The notes below the pieces were generated by a model, which was given only the letters and a program-made list of their open reading frames with translations, ran no database searches and was not told the DNA's origin. The translations under genes and the position numbers were made by a program. DNA of 64,000 bases from CAYFQV01 sp964413635 (lineage in GTDB: Bacteria; Spirochaetota; Spirochaetia; DSM-27196; PWMO01): the NCBI GenBank assembly GCA_964413635.1, contig CAYPTH010000001.1, forward strand, positions 1 through 64,000, in the 5' to 3' direction. Shown here in pieces: positions 16,623-24,750 of the stretch. The number at the start of each line of letters is the position of its first letter. Position 1 is the stretch's first letter.

Positions 16623-18080
16623 ATGCTGAAGAGATTCTACCTCCGCCTCTCGGCCGTGTTCTTGGTCCTGCTTCTCGTTCTGGCCGCCATCTTCATTCTG
16701 GTAACCATCCGGACCTTCGAAGAGCACCAGGTGGAGATCGATCAGAGAGTCAACGCGGGCTTGGCTGCAGACATGGCGCGGGAAATCGAGCCACAGCTCG
16801 ATCGCGGCGCCGACAGCCGGGAAATCGGGTCGGTAATTCACTACATGATGGTGCTAAACCCCGCCGTCGAGATCTATCTCCTCGACGGGAGGGGACGGAT
16901 TCTCGCCTTCTTCGCCGAAGGTGAGGGCGAGATCCAACAGGATCGGATCGACCTCGAGCCCATCCGGGAATTCCTGTCGCCGGAGCGGAGCTTCCCGATA
17001 TTCGGAGACGACCCGCGCCGGCCGCAGGAGAAGAAGCACTTCTCCGTGGCGCCAATCACCCTTCGCTCCGGCGAAGAGGGGTATCTCTACATCGTCCTGC
17101 AGAGCAGTCGCTACGACCGGGCGCGGCAAAACCTCGGCGACCTCTACCTCCTCCAGGCCATACGGAACAGCCTCATCATTGCGCTGCCGTCAGTGGCGAT
17201 CCTGGGCGTGGTCGTGTTTTTCCTCGCCACACGCCGACTCATGCGTCTGACCCAAACCGTCTCCACCTTTGCGGAAGGGGAGTACGGCGTGCGCGCCAAC
17301 GCAGCGGCGCAGGATGAGATTGGCGAGCTCGCTCGGACCTTCAACAATATGGCCGACACCATTGAGGCGAGTCACGCACAGCTGCTCGAAGCCGACCGCC
17401 AGCGACGCGATCTGGTCGCCAGCGTCTCCCACGACCTGCGCAACCCTCTGGCATCGATCCGAGGCTACACAGAGACGCTCCTGCAGAAGAACGACACACT
17501 GAGCGCGCAGGAGCGGCGCCGCTACCTGGAAGTCTCCCTCGACCGCGCCGCGGCCCTGAGTCGTCTGGTCGGAGACCTATTCGAGCTTTCGACGCTGGAT
17601 GCCCGCGACGCCGAACCGCAGCGCGAGCAGTTTTCGCTCAGCGAATTGGCCCACGACGTTGTGCTCCAAATGCAGCCGCGGGCGGAGGAGCGTGAGATAG
17701 CCTTGGAGATCCGAAAGCCCGAGAGCCTGCACCTCGTAAACGGAGACGTGGGAAAGATCGAGCGGGCGGTGACGAATCTTATCGACAACGCGATCAAGTT
17801 TTCTCCGGCCGGGTCGGCCGTTACCATTGCCTTGGCGGCGCGGGACGACGACGTGGAGCTCTCCGTAGAGGACGCCGGGCCCGGCATTGATCACGCCGAC
17901 CGCGAGCACCTCTTTGACCAGTTCTTCACGGGAGACCGAAGCCGCAGCGGCAGCGACAAGGGCAGCGGACTCGGTTTGGCCATTGCCAAGAAGATCGTGG
18001 AGCTCCACGGAGGATCGATCGATGTCGACAACGCCGACGGCGGCGGGAGCCGGTTCTACTTTGTGCTGCCGGCGGAGTGA
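16623..18080 (+). CDS. Membrane sensor histidine kinase
   Basis: The 485-residue product is the cognate kinase of the preceding regulator. The ATG at 16623, four bases after the regulator stop, is preferred to a TTG inside that gene. It has a first membrane helix (about 10-30), a periplasmic sensor (about 30-180), a second helix (SLIIALPSVAILGVVVFFL), a HAMP domain (about 205-265), the phosphoacceptor His in VSHDLRNPLASIRGY, and an ATP-binding domain with NLIDNAIKF (N box), EDAGPGID (G1) and GSGLGLAIAKKIVELHGG (G2). Its last 25 bases overlap the end of the convergent acetyltransferase gene once the assembly gap is closed. Confidence 0.94.
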   Translation: MLKRFYLRLSAVFLVLLLVLAAIFILVTIRTFEEHQVEIDQRVNAGLAADMAREIEPQLDRGADSREIGSVIHYMMVLNPAVEIYLLDGRGRILAFFAEGEGEIQQDRIDLEPIREFLSPERSFPIFGDDPRRPQEKKHFSVAPITLRSGEEGYLYIVLQSSRYDRARQNLGDLYLLQAIRNSLIIALPSVAILGVVVFFLATRRLMRLTQTVSTFAEGEYGVRANAAAQDEIGELARTFNNMADTIEASHAQLLEADRQRRDLVASVSHDLRNPLASIRGYTETLLQKNDTLSAQERRRYLEVSLDRAAALSRLVGDLFELSTLDARDAEPQREQFSLSELAHDVVLQMQPRAEEREIALEIRKPESLHLVNGDVGKIERAVTNLIDNAIKFSPAGSAVTIALAARDDDVELSVEDAGPGIDHADREHLFDQFFTGDRSRSGSDKGSGLGLAIAKKIVELHGGSIDVDNADGGGSRFYFVLPAE

Positions 18081-18789
18081 TCCGTGCTGTTCACGGCGTA
18101 GAACTCGTCCCGGAGAATGCCCATCTGTATGGACTCGTAGTATCGCCCNNNNNNNNNNNNNNNNNNNNNNNNNNNNNNNNNNNNNNNNNNNNNNNNNNNN
18201 NNNNNNNNNNNNNNNNNNNNNNNNNNNNNNNNNNNNNNNNNNNNNNNNCGGCGTAGAACTCGTCCCGGAGAATGCCCATCTGTATGGACTCGTAGTATCG
18301 CCCGTTGCGGTAGACGCGAGCGCGCCGGCGCCCCTCTTCGATAAAGCCGAGCCGGAGATAGAGCCGGTAGGCGCGCTCGTTGTACTCGTAGACCTCGAGC
18401 TCGACCTTGTTGAGGTTGATGCGATCGAAGGCGTATCCGAGAAGCAGGCGGATGGCCTCCGCTCCGTAGCCCTTCCCTCGATTCTCCCGGCGCGGAACGA
18501 CAATGGCGAGGGTTCCTGCACGCACGAACCAGTCGATTCCGGCGAGATCGATCTGGCCGATATAACCCTCATCCGTGCGGTCCGCGATCACGTAGTGGAA
18601 GGCGTCGCGATTCTCGTTGCGGAGGATGGAGTCCACAAACCCGTCGGACATGGGGGTGGTATGTCCGCGAATGAAGATGTTCGAAAGATGCTGCGTAACC
18701 TCCGGGTCGTTTACCCAGGCGTGAATCTCCGCCTTGTCGCTCTCGCGGTACTCGCGCAATACAATGCTCCGGCCCACGATATGTGCCAT
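18056..18789 (-). CDS. GNAT-family N-acetyltransferase (interrupted by a false assembly gap)
   Basis: RimJ/RimL-like acetyltransferase using acetyl-CoA: RSIVLREYRESD, YIGQIDLAGIDW, the acetyl-CoA loop RENRGKGYGAEAIRLLLGYAF, and the C-terminal LNKVELEVYEYNERAYRLYLRLGFIEEGRRR. The 100-N run splits its 3' end, but both flanks carry the same 55 bases. When they are collapsed the frame continues without a break as EFYAVNSTDHSAGSTK to a TAG at 18056-18058, giving 192 residues. The ATG at 18789 is chosen over one four codons upstream because AGGAG precedes it, although the spacing is short. Acceptor substrate unknown. Confidence 0.88.
18094..18303. repeat. Exact 55-base duplication flanking the N run
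   Basis: Bases 18094-18148 and 18249-18303 are identical over all 55 positions, starting CGGCGTAGAA and ending TATCGCCC. They sit immediately on either side of the N run. This is the pattern left when two contigs sharing a k-mer-length end were scaffolded rather than joined; it is not a biological repeat. Confidence 0.9.
18149..18248. other. Assembly gap of exactly 100 N, probably spurious
   Basis: One hundred N bases, a conventional placeholder length. Because the flanks are the same 55 bases and collapsing them restores an intact acetyltransferase frame, the true gap length is most likely negative (an overlap), with no missing sequence. Confidence 0.9.
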
Positions 18790-18883
18790 ACAACTCCTCA
18801 TGTATCCTCGGGCGAATTGGTGACGGCTGCGCAGCAGAATCTGTAGCGTCTAGGTATCCTTGATACTCAATAAGGAGGACACT

Positions 18884-19274
18884 ATGAGATCTTTTGCTAT
18901 CAGCCCCCTTCTGATCCTACTCAGCACAGTCGCAATGGCGCAAGACGACAATTCCATGTCCTGAGTGGAGTAACGTCGGCGAGTTGTCACTTACAGGCGT
19001 TGGACCGCTCAACTTCGGTTGGGTTAGCCACAACGATGACGGTGAAGTCAGCTCCGTACGCGGCATCAACATTGTCACCCTCGGATACGGTGCGAAACAC
19101 TACTTCGGTGACGCCCAGGTAGGCAGCTTCAACGTCTACTGGGCCTGGGGCACGTTCACCATTGTTCCCGCGTATCTGTTTCTCGGTGGTGACTACACTA
19201 CCGAGAGTGGATTCTTCTTCGGTGTCGGCGAGGGAATTCCGTGGTTCCACGCTGAAGGCGGATTCTACTTCTGA
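18884..19274 (+). pseudogene. Small secreted, probably outer-membrane protein with a frameshift
   Basis: A strong AAGGAGG (18872-18878) and ATG open a frame encoding a signal peptide (SPLLILLSTVAMAQDDNSMS) that stops at TGA 18962-18964. The adjacent frame continues at once as EWSNVGELSLTGVGPLNFGW and runs to 19274. Removing one C from the TCC at 18959-18961 joins the two into one protein of about 127 residues with alternating aromatic/Gly strands and a C-terminal Phe (AEGGFYF), as in small beta-barrels. So this is either a one-base sequencing or assembly error or a recent inactivating mutation. No family recognised. Confidence 0.7.
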
Positions 19275-20041
19275 CCAAACGTTCCGCGCGGCACACCTGC
19301 GCCGGCGCGCCCAATGTCGGTGCGCCCGGCCTCTTCATCGTCATGAATCCAGGCAACGTTGGGAACGGTGTTCTGATTCCCACGAGTGGGATCATGATCC
19401 CAGTACTCCACCCCACCGAAATCCAGCCGGATCGAGGGCGCCAGAGCCTCCTGGGGGCAGACGTTGACGCAGGTCATGCAGAGAATGCACTCCGTCGACA
19501 GAATACGCGTCTTCGCAAAGAGGTAGTCCTTCACACGAATGTTCATGGGACACATCTCAATGCAGGTCTGACACCCCTCGGGGCAACACGCGGACGTGCC
19601 GTCCATCTTCACCAGGCTGAGCCTGCCGACGGCCTTCATGGGCACGCTGACGGGACACACGTACTTGCAGAAGGCGCGATGGTCCTTGAGCGCAAGAGCC
19701 AGAACAATGCCCAGGGCGTAGTAGATGCAGATCCCCAGAAGAAACCAGTAAACTCCCGCGGCACCGATGGTGCCTTGAAAGCCCAGCCCGAACCACAGTA
19801 AGGCCACCAGACCGCCACTGGCGAAGAAGTGGACGTATCGGAGCAGGCTCAATCGCTTGTCCCGGCGCCAGTAGCTGAAGGGATAGGGTAGCATGTCGAA
19901 GATCATTCCATACCAACACGCCCAGCCGCACCAGAGCCGGCCGAACAGCAGTGGACCAATGAGCTTTCCAATGAAGTAGTGAATGAGCACGAAGGGTGCC
20001 ACACCCGACAGGACCGCGAAAAAGAGGCCCTCAATGGCCAT
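19265..20041 (-). CDS. Membrane-bound 4Fe-4S polyferredoxin, NapH/NosR-like, apparently short at its N-terminus
   Basis: Membrane iron-sulfur protein that probably passes electrons at the inner membrane. It has two to four hydrophobic segments, the juxtamembrane motif GRLWCGWACW, a second Cys pair FCKYVCPVSVP, and two ferredoxin clusters: CPEGCQTCIEMCP and CILCMTCVNVCP. The ATG at 20041 gives 258 residues. No ribosome site precedes it or the GTG at 20059. The in-frame sequence just upstream, SPAKPGVKLVSDHGN, looks like the interior of the family rather than a start, and it abuts the debranching enzyme stop. The N-terminal helix region therefore seems lost or displaced. Confidence 0.75.
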   Translation of the reverse strand: MAIEGLFFAVLSGVAPFVLIHYFIGKLIGPLLFGRLWCGWACWYGMIFDMLPYPFSYWRRDKRLSLLRYVHFFASGGLVALLWFGLGFQGTIGAAGVYWFLLGICIYYALGIVLALALKDHRAFCKYVCPVSVPMKAVGRLSLVKMDGTSACCPEGCQTCIEMCPMNIRVKDYLFAKTRILSTECILCMTCVNVCPQEALAPSIRLDFGGVEYWDHDPTRGNQNTVPNVAWIHDDEEAGRTDIGRAGAGVPRGTFGQK

Positions 20042-20102
20042 GTTGCCGTGGTCACTCACCAGCTTGACGCCGGGCTTGGCAGGTGAACTCCGGAGTGGTC
20101 TT

Positions 20103-21962
20103 CTACAATCGGTCGAGGTAGATGAGCGCGGCTGCGTCCCACGCTTGTGGTCGACACGCCACGGGATACGGAATGGGTGGTCCGCTGCGACGAGGGTAGC
20201 CTGCAATGAGCTCAGGGAGGCGGTGGTCTTCTTGGCTCTCCGCCAAATCGAATAGAGCGTCCCGAATCCGTCGCGCGTAATCGCGGAAACCATAGCGTGC
20301 GAACCCAGCCGCTATGAGCGCATTGTCGTGGGGCCAGACAGAACCGTTGTGGTAGCTCACCGGGTTGTACCGAGCCTCTTTGTTCCCGAGCGTGCGAATA
20401 CCCCACCCTGACCAAAGCTCCGGCGAAACCAGCGTTTCCACCAAGCGCGCGGCCCGATCCGTTCGGACCGCCCCAGACCATAGCAAGTGACCCGCGTTCG
20501 AGCTCTTGACGCGAAGCGGCTGGTCGTCCCCGTCGAGGGCCATGGCGTAGGTCCCCCGTTCGTCCAGCCAGTAGTGCTCGTCAATGGCGGCGGCCAGATC
20601 TTCGGCCCTGCGCGCCCAATCCCGCGCCTTCTGGTCTTCTGCGAGAGCGCGGTAGAACCCTTCAGCCGCACGGAAGGCAGCGTAGCCGTAACCCTGGACC
20701 TCCACCGGCGCGATCGCCCCGGTGGCCAGTGTTCCGTTCGCGTGGCTCATGGAGTCGTCGGAGTCTTTCCACGACTGGACGACGAGGCCTTGGCCCGGAG
20801 CGGCGCCTACGTATCGCAAGAAACGTCCGTCCGTCATGGCGTGGTCGAGGATCCATCTCAAGGCCGCCTCCCAGACCGGACGGAGCTCTCGCAAGAGCTG
20901 CTCGTTCCCGGTCTGTCGGTACAGCCGTTCCAGGAGCACAAGGAACAGCGGTGTCGCATCGATCGTGCCGTAGTACGGACTGTGGGGCACAACACCCAGC
21001 CGTGTGAGCTCCCCGAAACGCCGTTCGTGGGGTATCTTCCCGGGCTCCTCGGCGTGAAAGAGATCGACGCGACTCCCCTGCATGGCCGCCAACTCCTTGA
21101 GCGTCGCCTCTGCAAGTGCCGGGTGATGAGGCAACAAGAGATACGCGGTGATGATGGAGTCGCGCCCAAAGGTGGCGACGAACCAGGGAATTCCGGCGGC
21201 CGAGACCGGGCCGGCTGCGGTATTCAGAAGCAGCGCCCGCAGATCGTCGATTGCACGGGAGAGCACGAGAGCGCGCTGCCAATCTCTCGATGCGTCGGTC
21301 AACTCGGTCGGGAAACCCCTCCGCCACTCGTGGTAGCTATACGACGACTGGTACGTAGCAACGCCGGTTTGCAGATCGGTTCTGACGTGCAGGGTCCTGC
21401 GCGCTCCCGCTTCGAGGGTGAACTCGAAGCTAAGGCATCCCCGCTCAACCTGCGTCGGCGCTCCCTGCAAGGCGGTGATGGTAATCCCCATTTCCAAGTC
21501 GGCCGCGCTCACGTATCGAATGTCCAGGGCAGTCTCACGCTCCCGATTCGAAATCTCACCGCCGCCCCTGTGCTCGAATCCCCTCGCCTCAAACATGTCA
21601 ATGAAGTCAGCAGCGATATGAAGGCGCAGATTGAGATCAGTTGACTGAGAATGGGTGTTTTCTACGGTAAGCACATCCTCGAGCAACGTGGGCCCGAGCC
21701 GCAATTCGCGGCTCACCCCAACACGTTGAGATGGTCCCTCGATGTGGGAGTAGTAGAAGAAGTAGCGGTCGGGACTGTCGGAATGCCGGACCAGCGTTTG
21801 GAAGCCGTCGCCGATCTGCCAGACGTAGCGATTCAAGAACCGCGTATCGTGGCTGTAGAGGCCGCGCTCTCCCCCGTCAATGGCGCCGTCGCCGTCCATG
21901 ACGACGAAGGCGTAGTCCTCTTTCATTACCAGGTTACGACTCAGATTCGTTGGGTTGCTCAT
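20103..21962 (-). CDS. Amylo-alpha-1,6-glucosidase / glycogen debranching-type enzyme
   Basis: The 619-residue protein pairs an N-terminal glycogen-debranching domain (about 1-190: DYAFVVMDGDGAIDGGERGLYSHDTRFLNRYVW and GPTLLEDVLTVEN) with a C-terminal six-hairpin glucosidase-like domain (about 230-619: GIPWFVATFGRDSIITAYLLL, GTIDATPLFLVLLERLY, VQSWKDSDDSMSHANG, GSVWPHDNALIAAGFARYG). It has no signal peptide and is cytoplasmic. It lies downstream of and on the same strand as a LacI-regulated saccharide ABC transporter, so it probably trims the imported oligosaccharide. The exact linkage cleaved cannot be read from sequence. Confidence 0.9.
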   Translation of the reverse strand: MSNPTNLSRNLVMKEDYAFVVMDGDGAIDGGERGLYSHDTRFLNRYVWQIGDGFQTLVRHSDSPDRYFFYYSHIEGPSQRVGVSRELRLGPTLLEDVLTVENTHSQSTDLNLRLHIAADFIDMFEARGFEHRGGGEISNRERETALDIRYVSAADLEMGITITALQGAPTQVERGCLSFEFTLEAGARRTLHVRTDLQTGVATYQSSYSYHEWRRGFPTELTDASRDWQRALVLSRAIDDLRALLLNTAAGPVSAAGIPWFVATFGRDSIITAYLLLPHHPALAEATLKELAAMQGSRVDLFHAEEPGKIPHERRFGELTRLGVVPHSPYYGTIDATPLFLVLLERLYRQTGNEQLLRELRPVWEAALRWILDHAMTDGRFLRYVGAAPGQGLVVQSWKDSDDSMSHANGTLATGAIAPVEVQGYGYAAFRAAEGFYRALAEDQKARDWARRAEDLAAAIDEHYWLDERGTYAMALDGDDQPLRVKSSNAGHLLWSGAVRTDRAARLVETLVSPELWSGWGIRTLGNKEARYNPVSYHNGSVWPHDNALIAAGFARYGFRDYARRIRDALFDLAESQEDHRLPELIAGYPRRSGPPIPYPVACRPQAWDAAALIYLDRL

Positions 21963-22051
21963 CTTTCGCTCGTACTGCTCTCTTTCATCTCAGAATCTAA
22001 CCGCGTCGACTGCCCCACCGGCGGGACTTCACCCCCGGGGAGCGCTCGTCT

Positions 22052-23524
22052 CTACTCTTTGGAGCCACCGAAGGAGACCCCTTCCAGGAAGTAGCGTTGG
22101 AAGACCACGAAAATCACGACAATCGGGACGGCGCTGAGGATGGCTCCCGCCAGAATCAGCCCCCAGTCGCCGGCGGCGCCGTAGGTCTGCCGGAAGGAGA
22201 GCAGACCGATCGGCAGCGTCTTAATGTCCTCGGGACTGGTGAGGACAATGAAGGGCCAGAAGAAGTCGTTCCACGCGCCCTGAAAGGTGAGGATGGTGAC
22301 GGCGCCCAGGGCGGGGCGCGCCATGGGAAGAACGACCCGGGAGTAACGCTGCCATTGCGTCGCTCCGTCGATCATGGCCGCCTCTTCGACCTGTCGGGGA
22401 ATCGACTCGAAGAACTGCTTCATGATGAAGACCTTGCTCGCCTCGATCATGGCGGAGGCGCCGGCTCCGCCGATGATGACGCCCGCCATGGTATTCAGGA
22501 GGGAGTCCACCCCGAAGAGCTTCGTAAGTCCGAATATGCCGTCCCGAATGACCAGATAGTTCGAGATGAAGGTTACCTGCGCCGGGACCATCTGACTGAA
22601 GAGGACCAGCATGAAGACGGCGGTCTTTCCGGGGAAGTTGAAGCGCGCCAGAGCGTAGCCCGCCATGGCCGCAAAGGCCAGGTTCGTGATGATTCGGGCT
22701 AACGCGTAGATCCCGGAGTTGAGGGTCCACGAGAAGAAGAGGCTGTTGCCGGTCGAGACGCTCCGCGCCTCCCGGAAAACCCGGACGTAGTTGTGGAGCA
22801 TGTAGCCGATGAAGCCGGGGGCGACGGTATCGAAGGAGGCGACTCTTCCGCGCCGCTCCAGGCGGTGCGCGGTAATCGTCGACGAGACGTAGCGCTGGGT
22901 CGGTTCGTTGGTCACGTCCAGGGGCAGACGGTCGATCTCCGGGCCGTCGCCGACGTAGGAGATGGTGAAGCGGTAGGTCACGAAGGTTCCGGGGACCTCT
23001 TCGCGGGTCACCGTCCCCTCCTCCCGGACATCGATTACATGGCGACCATCGCGACGGGCAACCTTCCGCACCGGGGAGACCTCCGCGTGATCGGCGGCGT
23101 ACTCGATCTGCATGACCGCCCCCAGGCCGGCACCCGGACGCCGCCGGGGAACGACCGCCTCGGGCGCCGCGGGCTCCGTGCCCTGTGGGGCGAAGTACGT
23201 GATCTCAAAGGGGACCGCACCACCGGGGGCGAAGCCCCCGAGTATGGGGCCGCCCCCGCCGAGGCGCCCGAGGCGCGCGGCGTTCACCCAGTTGCGCGGG
23301 GAGAGTTGCGGAACCGCCAGAGAAGGCGGGTATTCCAGCGGATTGGTCTTGAGGCTGGAGACCGCCGCGAAGAGCAGCGGCCCCAGGAAGATGATGGCGA
23401 AGGCCAGCATTACCGTGTAGACAATGCCTGCCCGGGCCCATCGGCGGCGCGCCATCCACCGGTTGAGCTCTTCCCGGGAAATGTTGCGACCCGGCGTTGC
23501 CACGGATGCGATCGTGCCGCTCAT
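22052..23524 (-). CDS. Sugar ABC permease, MalG type, with a large periplasmic insertion
   Basis: This 490-residue inner-membrane subunit is much longer than the usual MalG-type length of about 280. After the first helix (VYTVMLAFAIIFLGPLLFAAVSSLK) there is an insert of roughly 170 residues (about 80-250), rich in charged and beta-prone sequence, before the normal core resumes at NSLFFSWTLNSGIYALARIITNLAFAAMAGYALARF. The cytoplasmic EAA loop that docks the ATPase is intact (EEAAMIDGATQWQRYSRVVLPMARPAL). Its ATG overlaps the stop of the MalF-type gene. No ATPase gene is present in the locus, so a shared MsmK/MsmX-like ATPase encoded elsewhere is expected. Confidence 0.92.
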   Translation of the reverse strand: MSGTIASVATPGRNISREELNRWMARRRWARAGIVYTVMLAFAIIFLGPLLFAAVSSLKTNPLEYPPSLAVPQLSPRNWVNAARLGRLGGGGPILGGFAPGGAVPFEITYFAPQGTEPAAPEAVVPRRRPGAGLGAVMQIEYAADHAEVSPVRKVARRDGRHVIDVREEGTVTREEVPGTFVTYRFTISYVGDGPEIDRLPLDVTNEPTQRYVSSTITAHRLERRGRVASFDTVAPGFIGYMLHNYVRVFREARSVSTGNSLFFSWTLNSGIYALARIITNLAFAAMAGYALARFNFPGKTAVFMLVLFSQMVPAQVTFISNYLVIRDGIFGLTKLFGVDSLLNTMAGVIIGGAGASAMIEASKVFIMKQFFESIPRQVEEAAMIDGATQWQRYSRVVLPMARPALGAVTILTFQGAWNDFFWPFIVLTSPEDIKTLPIGLLSFRQTYGAAGDWGLILAGAILSAVPIVVIFVVFQRYFLEGVSFGGSKE

Positions 23525-24645
23525 CGTCGCACCTCCGAGGGGACGATCACCCGTTGAATCATGACCACCGTCAGCGTGAAGAGCGCCAGAAATATCGCCG
23601 CAGCGGAGGCCAGCCCGACCTCAGGCAATTGCGCCCCCGGAAACATCCGGTTGTACACGAAGTACGCCAGAGTAATGCGGGAGCGAAGCGGCGCCGCGTC
23701 CCCGAAGATGGCGACCTGGTCAAACATCTGGAGGGTTCCGATCAGTCCGAGGGTCAAGACCAGAAAGAGCACCGGCTGCAGCGCGGGAATCGTGATGTGG
23801 AAGAACTTCTGCGCCGCCGTGGCACCATCAATCGATGCCGCCTCGTAGAAGGACGTCGGGACGTCCTGCAAGCCCGCCAGAAAGAGCAGCATCAGGGTGG
23901 GAATGGTAGTGAAGATGTTCTGGATCATGATGGCAATGAGCGGAATGGGCATTGCCAGCGCTTCGGGCTGCGCAGGAATCGTCTTCGCCGTCTGGAGCCA
24001 GACGAAGTCGATCGGCGCGACCTCCCGGGGTGTGACGACCCCGAGCACCCCCAGGATACCCGACACAATCACCGCTCCCAGGAAGGAGACCACGAAGAGG
24101 GCCGGATCGAGCCACTTCGCCGGCAGCCCGCGGCGCCGTTCCCAGAGAACCTGCCCGATCTGGAGAACTACTACGACTCCAATGAACAGCCCGATGACCG
24201 GGGCCCACCGGGAGCCCTGGGTGGCAATGTAGTTGATCAGCCCGCGGCGCTGGTACATCCACAGGAAGATCAGGGTAATGACGACGCTGCTGGCCACGCT
24301 GGGCATGTAGTAGGCCGCCCGGAAGAAGTGCAGCCCCCGAATGCGGGCGTTGAGCACACTCGCCATGATCAAGGCGCCGAGGGTCTGCAGGGCGGTAACG
24401 ACAATGGTGAAAAGGATCGAGTTCCGGAGGGCGGTCAGGAAGTTCTGCTCCTGAAAGAGCGCAACGTAGTTCCGCAGACCAACCCAGGAGGGGTCGTTGA
24501 AGAGATTGTAGTCGGTGAAGCTGAAGACCACCGCCCGAACGCCGGCGTACACGAAGAAGATCCCGAGGACAATGAGGAACGGCAGCAGGAAGAGATAGGG
24601 CGCAACCCCTTCCCCCCGCTGGAGCCCCCGAGCCTGTAGCTTCAT
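23521..24645 (-). CDS. Sugar ABC permease, MalF type, with extra membrane segments
   Basis: The 374-residue membrane subunit starts at an ATG with a strong AAGGAGGTG site. Helices include LFLLPFLIVLGIFFVYAGVRAVVFSF and ILFTIVVTALQTLGALIMASVLN. Between the third helix and the EAA loop the usual short region is replaced by about 100 residues that include two additional hydrophobic stretches (VIGLFIGVVVVLQIGQVLW and ALFVVSFLGAVIVSGILGVLGV). The EAA loop is present as FYEAASIDGATAAQKFFHITIPALQPV. It pairs with the MalG-type subunit by an ATGA junction. Both permeases therefore deviate from the standard fold in their periplasmic or membrane parts. Confidence 0.92.
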   Translation of the reverse strand: MKLQARGLQRGEGVAPYLFLLPFLIVLGIFFVYAGVRAVVFSFTDYNLFNDPSWVGLRNYVALFQEQNFLTALRNSILFTIVVTALQTLGALIMASVLNARIRGLHFFRAAYYMPSVASSVVITLIFLWMYQRRGLINYIATQGSRWAPVIGLFIGVVVVLQIGQVLWERRRGLPAKWLDPALFVVSFLGAVIVSGILGVLGVVTPREVAPIDFVWLQTAKTIPAQPEALAMPIPLIAIMIQNIFTTIPTLMLLFLAGLQDVPTSFYEAASIDGATAAQKFFHITIPALQPVLFLVLTLGLIGTLQMFDQVAIFGDAAPLRSRITLAYFVYNRMFPGAQLPEVGLASAAAIFLALFTLTVVMIQRVIVPSEVRR

Positions 24646-24750
24646 CCCACACCTCCTTGTGCTGTGCCGCCGAACCGCACCCGCGCAGCGCGGCGCCCCG
24701 GAACGGGGCGCCTGACGCTGCGCGATACGTTTTGCTCTGCGCGGTACGCC

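Noticed and set aside
18094..18303. The 55-base duplication as a mobile-element target duplication or regulatory repeat
   Set aside because: It is directly adjacent to both ends of a 100-N placeholder, and collapsing it restores the gene, so an assembly cause is far simpler.
17577..18846. Two long frames that run through the N run in the kinase/acetyltransferase region
   Set aside because: They exist only because N codons read as open; their flanks are out-of-frame shadows of the kinase and acetyltransferase.
20487..21644. Plus-strand open frame of 385 codons
   Set aside because: Antisense shadow of the debranching enzyme; no recognisable motif and a low-complexity, Arg/Val-rich translation.
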